NCBI RefSeq assembly: GCF_000346465.2
Contig: NC_034014.1
Span: 8,763,020 to 8,827,019, forward strand
Source: Prunus persica
Lineage: Eukaryota > Streptophyta > Magnoliopsida > Rosales > Rosaceae
Length of the DNA: 64,000 bases
Reading direction: 5' to 3'
Shown: positions 59,106-64,000 of the stretch, piece after piece
Layout of the letters: each line of letters begins with the position of its first letter
Position numbering within the stretch: position 1 is the stretch's first letter
Notes under the pieces: generated by a model
Told to the model about the DNA's origin: nothing
What the model saw: only the letters and a program-made list of their open reading frames with translations
The model's database searches: none
Translations under genes and position numbers: made by a program

Positions 59106-59564
59106 TTATTGCTAAGAACTAATTGCTCAAAGATAAGCAGTTTTAAGTCAAACAGTTGTACTAGAATCAGTCCCTCAACTTATTCTCTCTCCTCCGTCCA
59201 CAACATATGTTATCTTTTATCAAGAACACATTTCGTTTTTTTGGTTTGGCGGGTTGGGCCTAGACGGGCTGGGCCATCTTTATTGTTGTACTTTTTTAAT
59301 TAAAATTATTAATTATATTTTTATATTAATTGGGTTCAATAACAAGATTGCAGCTTTGAAATCGAGGTCGAATTCATTCCAAACCAATTTGGCATGACCA
59401 AGTAGGTCATCCTTTAGAAGGAGTTCTAGTGCTTAGGGATTGAAACTTTTAAATAAAAATTTAGCAAAAACATGTAATTAAACGACATTTGAAATTTACG
59501 TGTTATAATTAAACGACATTTAAAAAGTATGGCATAGATCTTCTTCGCAAGTAGTAGAACCAAT
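59106..59564. other. 3' flank of the first MADS-box gene
   Basis: AT-rich, with the direct pair AATTAAACGACATTT near 59477 and 59507. No gene was seen. Confidence 0.4.
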
Positions 59565-60083
59565 CTATGAAATACAAAACATACTCAAAAAATCCTTGGT
59601 GTAAAATTCTCTCCTATTCATATCATCTAACTTACTAGCCACATTCTCTTTCAAAGCTTCTAGCAAACCCTTATATTTTTGAAGTTCATATATCCCCAAT
59701 TCATCATCAATAGGCTCATCCCACCAAAAATTGACTCTGTCCTCATCCATAACATCCTCAATTTCATTACTCCCTTCTTGCGATGCTTCTAAATCTCCAT
59801 GATCACTGTCTTCAGGAGTGGATCCAAGGCCCTCCTCATCATGATCATTAGATGTACATGAATCTTGTTCACCAAGAAATCGATCTAGGACAGCTTTGGC
59901 GGAGGGGTTTCCAAAGAGGAAGGGCTTGTTACCAGGTGAAAAGGTAATAATCGCAATCTGTGCACCCGACAAGCAGCACAGATCAGTGGCTTTGCGGAAG
60001 AGACCCTTGCGCCGCTTTGAGAAGGTGGCCTTGAGGTAGTTCTTGTTGTTTATTTTCATGATGTTGATCTGATGTCTTCCCAT
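59565..60083 (-). CDS. Type I (M-alpha) MADS-box protein, AGL61/AGL62-like, copy 1
   Basis: An intronless 172-aa frame. Residues 1-60 are the DNA-binding MADS domain: MGRHQINIMKINNKNYLKAT, FSKRRKGLFRKATDLCCLSG, AQIAIITFSPGNKPFLFGNP. An acidic linker (about 72-118) follows, then the type I C-terminal motif WWDEPIDDELGIYELQKYK (120-138) and a helical end. Lack of introns and of a K domain is normal for type I. In Arabidopsis, relatives act in central cell and endosperm development, so a reproductive transcription factor is likely but inferred. It is shorter than copy 2 and ends in MFCIS, where copy 2 continues. Some core MADS positions are unusual (MKINNKNYLKAT). Confidence 0.92.
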   Translation of the reverse strand: MGRHQINIMKINNKNYLKATFSKRRKGLFRKATDLCCLSGAQIAIITFSPGNKPFLFGNPSAKAVLDRFLGEQDSCTSNDHDEEGLGSTPEDSDHGDLEASQEGSNEIEDVMDEDRVNFWWDEPIDDELGIYELQKYKGLLEALKENVASKLDDMNRREFYTKDFLSMFCIS

Positions 60084-60186
60084 GATGTCGATTTCTTGTT
60101 CTTGATCCGTAGTAAACAGTACCTTGTTTATTTATAGGATTGATGAGTAGAAAGTTTGTGAGTGCACCAAAGAAAAAACTGCAGCT

Positions 60187-60194
60187 TTATATAT
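60187..60194 (-). promoter_or_regulatory. TATA box of MADS copy 1
   Basis: TATATAAA on the minus strand, 104 bp upstream of the start codon. Confidence 0.55.
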
Positions 60195-60200
60195 GTAAAG

Positions 60201-61206
60201 ATGACTAGGCTTCCGATCAATGCTGGGTTCCCTTTTCCTATCAAGGTTCCCTTTGTGTGATAAATCGAAACACTTTATTTTTTAAATTTCTTTTCCTTTT
60301 ACATTACGGGAAATAGATTCAACGCTATACTTAATCCTTGACTCTTTTTTATGTTTACAGCCCAGCACCGCGGTAGCGATACGCAGGAAACCTCCCTCGT
60401 TTGGCCGCATAACATAATGGTTGGGCTGTAAAAAAAACATAGATTAACAATTTTGACTCCAAACTCTAATAAAAGAATCCTACTCCTACAAGGACTAGGT
60501 ATCTTCTAACTATATAAACCCAACCCTAGGTTATCAATTTCACTTTTCTTGAGACGTCTCAAAAAATTATTCTTGAGACTTCTCAAACACCATGTGTTCC
60601 TGGGTTAGGGTCTAGGCTTGATCTTCGAACGAATTGGATCTGAATTAGGGGTTTCCAATTCAAATTCAAATAGTTTTGGAAAGTAGTTCAAAATTTTGAA
60701 AGGTTAAAATTGGCTCGACAATTTGAAACTTTTCAAAATCAGAATTTCCATAACTCAAAGAGTCTAACTTATTATCCGTTTGGAGCGATTCAGATATTTC
60801 AGTATGACCTACAACTGCAAACCAACAAAGTGCCTGTCGCCGCATGCCTACATTCAGAGAGTTTCTTTTACTTCTGCCTTATAAAATTTTCTCCTTTCTA
60901 AACCAAATCAAGCATGTAATATCCCGATCGATATCGATTCCAGAGTACTGAGAGAGATCTACGACTTCATTAATTTGTTTCGGAATTGGTTACTTGTAAT
61001 TTCTTCAACAACAAAAGGACTGGGACTATCAGAATCCTAACAATTTAAATTAACTTAGAACTAGAAGATGAAACAAAAACATTACAAAATTAAATGAAAT
61101 CAAAGGCTTGAATTCAAGAGTAAATACAAAATTCTCTGTTCAACAACAAAGGGTTGATGAATTAGAGTTTTCTAACAAAAACAAAAACCAACAAAACTAA
61201 TCGCAT
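60201..61206. other. Spacer between the two MADS-box genes
   Basis: No further coding region recognised. A plus-strand 63-codon frame at 60710-60901 has no domain. Confidence 0.4.
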
Positions 61207-61797
61207 TTAAGCATTAGAAGTAGAACCGATCTCTGAATTAAGCATTGCCAAATAATCCTTGGTGTAAAATTCCCTTTTATTCATCTCATATAACTTACTA
61301 GCCACATTCTCTTTCAAACATTCTAGCAAACCCTTGTACTTTTTAAGTTCATGTAGTCCTAAATTTTCATCAATAGGCTCATCCCACCATACACTGACCT
61401 TTTCCCCATCCCCACCAGCCTCATCTTCTTGATGGGCTTCTGAATCTTCATGGCTATCCTCAGCATCAACGGATCCAATATCCTCTTCATCATGACTGGC
61501 TTCTAAATCTTCATGACCATCCTCACCCTCAACGGGTCCAATGCCCTCATCATCATCACCATCCGTTGTACATGAAGCTTGTTCGCCAAGAAATCGATCG
61601 ATGACAGTTTCCGCGGAGGGGTGTCCGAAGATGAAGGGCTTGTTACCGGGTGAAAAGGTGATAATCGCAATCTGGGCACCAGACAAGCAGCAAAGGTCAG
61701 TGGCTTTGCGAAAAAGTCCCTTGCGCCGCTTTGAGAAAGTGGCCTTTAGGTAGTTCTTGTTGTTTATTTTCTTGATGTCTATCTTCTTTTTCCCCAT
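61207..61797 (-). CDS. Type I (M-alpha) MADS-box protein, AGL61/AGL62-like, copy 2
   Basis: An intronless 196-aa frame from MGKKKIDIKKINNKNYLKAT. The MADS domain is nearly identical to copy 1 from NNKNYLKATFSKRRKGLFRK through AIITFSPGNKPF. The acidic linker is longer because a segment of about 22 residues is duplicated (GEDGHEDLEASHDEEDIGS, then AEDSHEDSEAHQEDEAGG). WWDEPIDENLGLHELKKYK and ENVASKLYEMNKREFYTKDY follow. The start at 61797 is preferred over an in-frame ATG at 61827, because a TATA box at 61847-61853 would put the transcript start near 61820. Copies 1 and 2 face the same way, 1.1 kb apart, and arose by tandem duplication. Confidence 0.92.
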   Translation of the reverse strand: MGKKKIDIKKINNKNYLKATFSKRRKGLFRKATDLCCLSGAQIAIITFSPGNKPFIFGHPSAETVIDRFLGEQASCTTDGDDDEGIGPVEGEDGHEDLEASHDEEDIGSVDAEDSHEDSEAHQEDEAGGDGEKVSVWWDEPIDENLGLHELKKYKGLLECLKENVASKLYEMNKREFYTKDYLAMLNSEIGSTSNA

Positions 61798-61846
61798 TAT
61801 AGATGAAGAGGTTGTGAGCGCACACAAAAAAAAGCGTGTGATTGCT

Positions 61847-61853
61847 TATATAT
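61847..61853 (-). promoter_or_regulatory. TATA box of MADS copy 2
   Basis: GTATATATAAGC on the minus strand, 50 bp upstream of the chosen start codon. Confidence 0.6.
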
Positions 61854-62594
61854 ACGTACAAATTCTTAAGTGCCCTGTCAATTCTGGTTTCCTTCTCTTT
61901 GGATTGTCTCCCAAGTCGACACGCTTTCCTTCATTAGTATTCAATTGGAAACAATTATCTATACAATATTAATTCAGAATTGGAAACAATTTTATGAGAA
62001 TGGATTTATACATAAGGTAACTAAAATAGGTAACTAATTATTCGAGTTTGGTTTCCTAAAAAACTTCTGATATTTTAGAGTTTTTCTCAAATTCAAAATC
62101 TTTATGTAACGTTGGGAATTGGTTTCGTGTTCCTTCATATGAAAAAATACTGAGAAGTTGTTGCAATTTAGTTTTTTTTTTCCTACTCGAATTGCAGAAA
62201 TTGAAATTGAATTTGAGTTTCAAATTTGAGTTGAAGGCTCTTTGTTTAATTCCTGTCAATTATCTCAGTCACCACTCATCAAGTCTTTATTATTTATTTG
62301 ACTTTTATTTCTTTGTTTGGTTAATTGTTTCGATTGTATCCTTACCATACGTTCATTCTCTTATGTAAATTTTGGGTTTGCCCCTTTAAATAACTCTTAT
62401 TCAAAAACCATCTAGGGAATCACTCTTGTATTCCTATTTTTCAACTAATTTCCAGGTTTATAAGAACCCATTCTTCAGTCTTCTACATTTAAAATATCAT
62501 TCTGCTCAGAGTTTTCATCAAGTCAATTGACCTTTCTAGGCTCTGAGACACTTTAGCCGATCTATGCTACATAAGAACTTCCAAGCTTTCAACC
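61854..62594. other. Promoter flank of MADS copy 2 and intergenic DNA
   Basis: AT-rich. No gene or element recognised. Confidence 0.4.
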
Positions 62595-62607
62595 AAAAGC
62601 TAGATAT

Positions 62608-62738
62608 GCCAATGCCAATGGGGTCTAACCTAGTGAAAAAAGACCTTGACTTGTTGATAAGGGATTTTAAGTTCAAACCCCTATGACATCTTAGTAACAC
62701 CCCTACCCCTTGTAGTTTAGACTATCGCTTGTATTCAA
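62608..62738 (+). mobile_element. tRNA-derived SINE, 131 bp, perfect 13-bp target duplication
   Basis: AAAAGCTAGATAT at 62595-62607 and 62739-62751. B-box-like AAGTTCAAACCCC, then CCTTGTAGTTTAGACTATCG and CTTGTATTC, the family's 3' landmark. Confidence 0.88.
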
Positions 62739-62751
62739 AAAAGCTAGATAT

Positions 62752-63367
62752 ACAACTCATCTCATCATTTAAAGGCATGTATGCATACAAAGTTCAAAAG
62801 TTGCATATAAATTCAAGACAAATAGATCCGAATATGCACAAATAGTTCACTACTAAAAAGAAAGGATAAAAAATAAATCTCACAATCATGATATTTAGGG
62901 ATCATCTAAATACTAAATAAAAGAAATACAACATTCCACATTGCAGATCTCACTCACTCGGTGTGAATACCCTTCTTTTTCTTTTTCCATTGAGAGTCCA
63001 ACATTCGGGAAAGTAGAGGTCTAAGCTGATCATGGAAAGAAAACAAAAGAAAAAAGCATATACATGAAGATCACTTGACCGCATGAAAAAGGTCCCAATG
63101 ACTCAACACTAGATACATTAATCTAAGATTACAACACAACCAGATCTTCTGGTTCCTCAAATGTACACAAAATATCTCTATAAGACCTATAAACCTAAGA
63201 AGTAGAAAGTCCCTTCGTGTAGGAAAAAACAGTTTCCAGACCAATAATTAAGAATATATGCCCCGAACTTACCTTTAGAATCACGGTAACACTACAATCA
63301 TCCCCCTGAAAATGGTTTCTGAAAAGCTTGAATATCTGATTAATGCTCACACCAACCAAAAATTCTA
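62752..63367. other. Intergenic DNA and probable 3' UTR of the transporter gene
   Basis: The part next to 63368 should be the 3' UTR of the minus-strand transporter. No further gene was seen. Confidence 0.4.
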
Positions 63368-63589
63368 TCAAAGTCCAACCCATTTCACCCATCTGAAAAC
63401 CCGGCCAATTCTGAAGGGCAGCCCATAATCCTTGGCTACAGCGGGCTCCCTCTTTGCAACCTCAGGTTCAGACCACACATACACTCCACGTTCTTGACGA
63501 CTGCCAGGTACGGTGTTGTCCAGGATGACAGCCACAAGGAATGCAACCACCATGTGTAACGATAGCAATGTGTTCAGCACATAGTTCAC
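63368..63589 (-). CDS. NAT12: Nucleobase-ascorbate transporter (NAT/NCS2 family), last coding exon
   Basis: The exon begins after the acceptor CTCTTTGTAG and runs 74 codons to the stop. It starts VNYVLNTLLSLHMVVAFLVA, one membrane helix, then VILDNTVPGSRQERGVYVWS, EPEVAKREPAVAKDYGLPF and RIGRVFRWVKWVGL. This is the C-terminal end of plant NAT proteins of the NAT12 type, with the cytosolic tail after the last helix. By family these are plasma-membrane permeases related to purine and ascorbate carriers; the substrate of this subgroup is unsettled. The 5' exons lie beyond the right edge. Confidence 0.9.
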   Translation of the reverse strand: MNYVLNTLLSLHMVVAFLVAVILDNTVPGSRQERGVYVWSEPEVAKREPAVAKDYGLPFRIGRVFRWVKWVGL

Positions 63590-64000
63590 CTACAAAGAGA
63601 ATCTTAATTAGAGTTTATTGGTTTGCAAAATCAATTACGCAGAAAGGTCCAGCATGTGAAATGATATGTGACACTGATATGTAAGCATTTCTTCAAATTG
63701 TTTTGGGATATTAGTAGTATAAATTGTTTGATTTTTCCTATTTTTGTAGGGTCTTCCCTTAGTACGAACACAATTTGAACAGTAACAAATATCAGACCAA
63801 AAATACAGTAGAACAAATAAAGAAAGGCAGCTGATTTCTATACTATTTTTCGCAATCTCTTAAACTATGCCAGTTATTTTATCTAGTTTTCCTTTGTTTC
63901 CTCTAGTAGTCAAAAAACGTAAAATAAAGAGTGGGTCAGTTGACCAATATTGTTCGTTTCTACCATTCAACAGGGAAAGGCAAATACATGCCGAACAAAT
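63590..64000 (-). other. NAT12: Intron of the nucleobase-ascorbate transporter gene
   Basis: AT-rich sequence upstream of the acceptor of the last coding exon. The membrane-domain exon expected before it was not found up to the window edge. Confidence 0.55.

Noticed and set aside
61798..61827. Upstream ATG giving ten extra residues on MADS copy 2
   Set aside because: It sits about at the expected transcription start for the TATA box at 61847. MADS proteins begin with MG[RK], as the inner start does.
63590..64000. An additional nucleobase-ascorbate transporter exon near the right edge
   Set aside because: No match to the conserved block expected before VNYVLNTLL was found, so it is treated as intron.

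Overview
This is a nuclear plant chromosome segment. Evidence: AT-rich DNA, canonical GT-AG introns, genes for a plastid protein-import component, a DEMETER-type DNA demethylase, a phytosulfokine precursor, arogenate dehydratase, type I MADS proteins and a nucleobase-ascorbate transporter, plus LINE, SINE, hAT and Mutator-like elements. The gene set suits a core eudicot; my impression is a woody rosid such as Rosaceae, but the sequence alone does not prove this.

Layout. 1-2808 (minus): the 5' five exons of TIC100, continuing off the left edge. 3183-5052: a block of small transposons (a Mutator-like MITE with a perfect 9-bp target duplication, a SINE, an hAT MITE with an 8-bp duplication, a LINE tail). 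5599-9540: the most unusual region, an array of eight ~0.5-kb tandem units. Each carries an exon-like block that would encode a charged coiled coil, a GTGTC-rich spacer and a hairpin. 9545-15620: a decayed LINE with all its domains in order. 15622-18081: a duplicated exon-like end, a TIR element carrying a captured gene start, and an hAT element with a perfect 8-bp duplication. 19370-27701 (plus): a complete 20-exon DEMETER-like 5-methylcytosine DNA glycosylase gene (1614 aa). 28446-35147: intergenic DNA with a LINE stub and SINEs. The phytosulfokine gene lies here (31496-32075, minus), with a (GA)n leader, an upstream foldback and a W-box cluster.

39184-40485 (minus): an intronless, GC-rich arogenate dehydratase gene. 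40720-59105: a long gene-poor stretch with an hAT MITE, repeats related to each other at 46.7-48.5 kb and 51.0-52.7 kb, a Mutator-like MITE nested in a larger inverted-repeat element, LTR-like debris and two hairpin MITEs. 59565-61797 (minus): two tandem type I (AGL61/62-like) MADS-box genes, intronless, the second with a duplicated acidic segment. 63368-64000 (minus): the last coding exon of a nucleobase-ascorbate transporter whose upstream part lies outside the window.

The genes are independent single loci rather than a pathway: plastid import, DNA demethylation, peptide signalling, phenylalanine synthesis, reproductive transcription factors and a membrane transporter. Exon coordinates were derived by hand from reading frames, splice consensus and remembered family sequences. 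The whole demethylase model and the whole phytosulfokine model close in frame. I found no tRNA, rRNA or CRISPR locus, and no clear novel system beyond the coiled-coil array.
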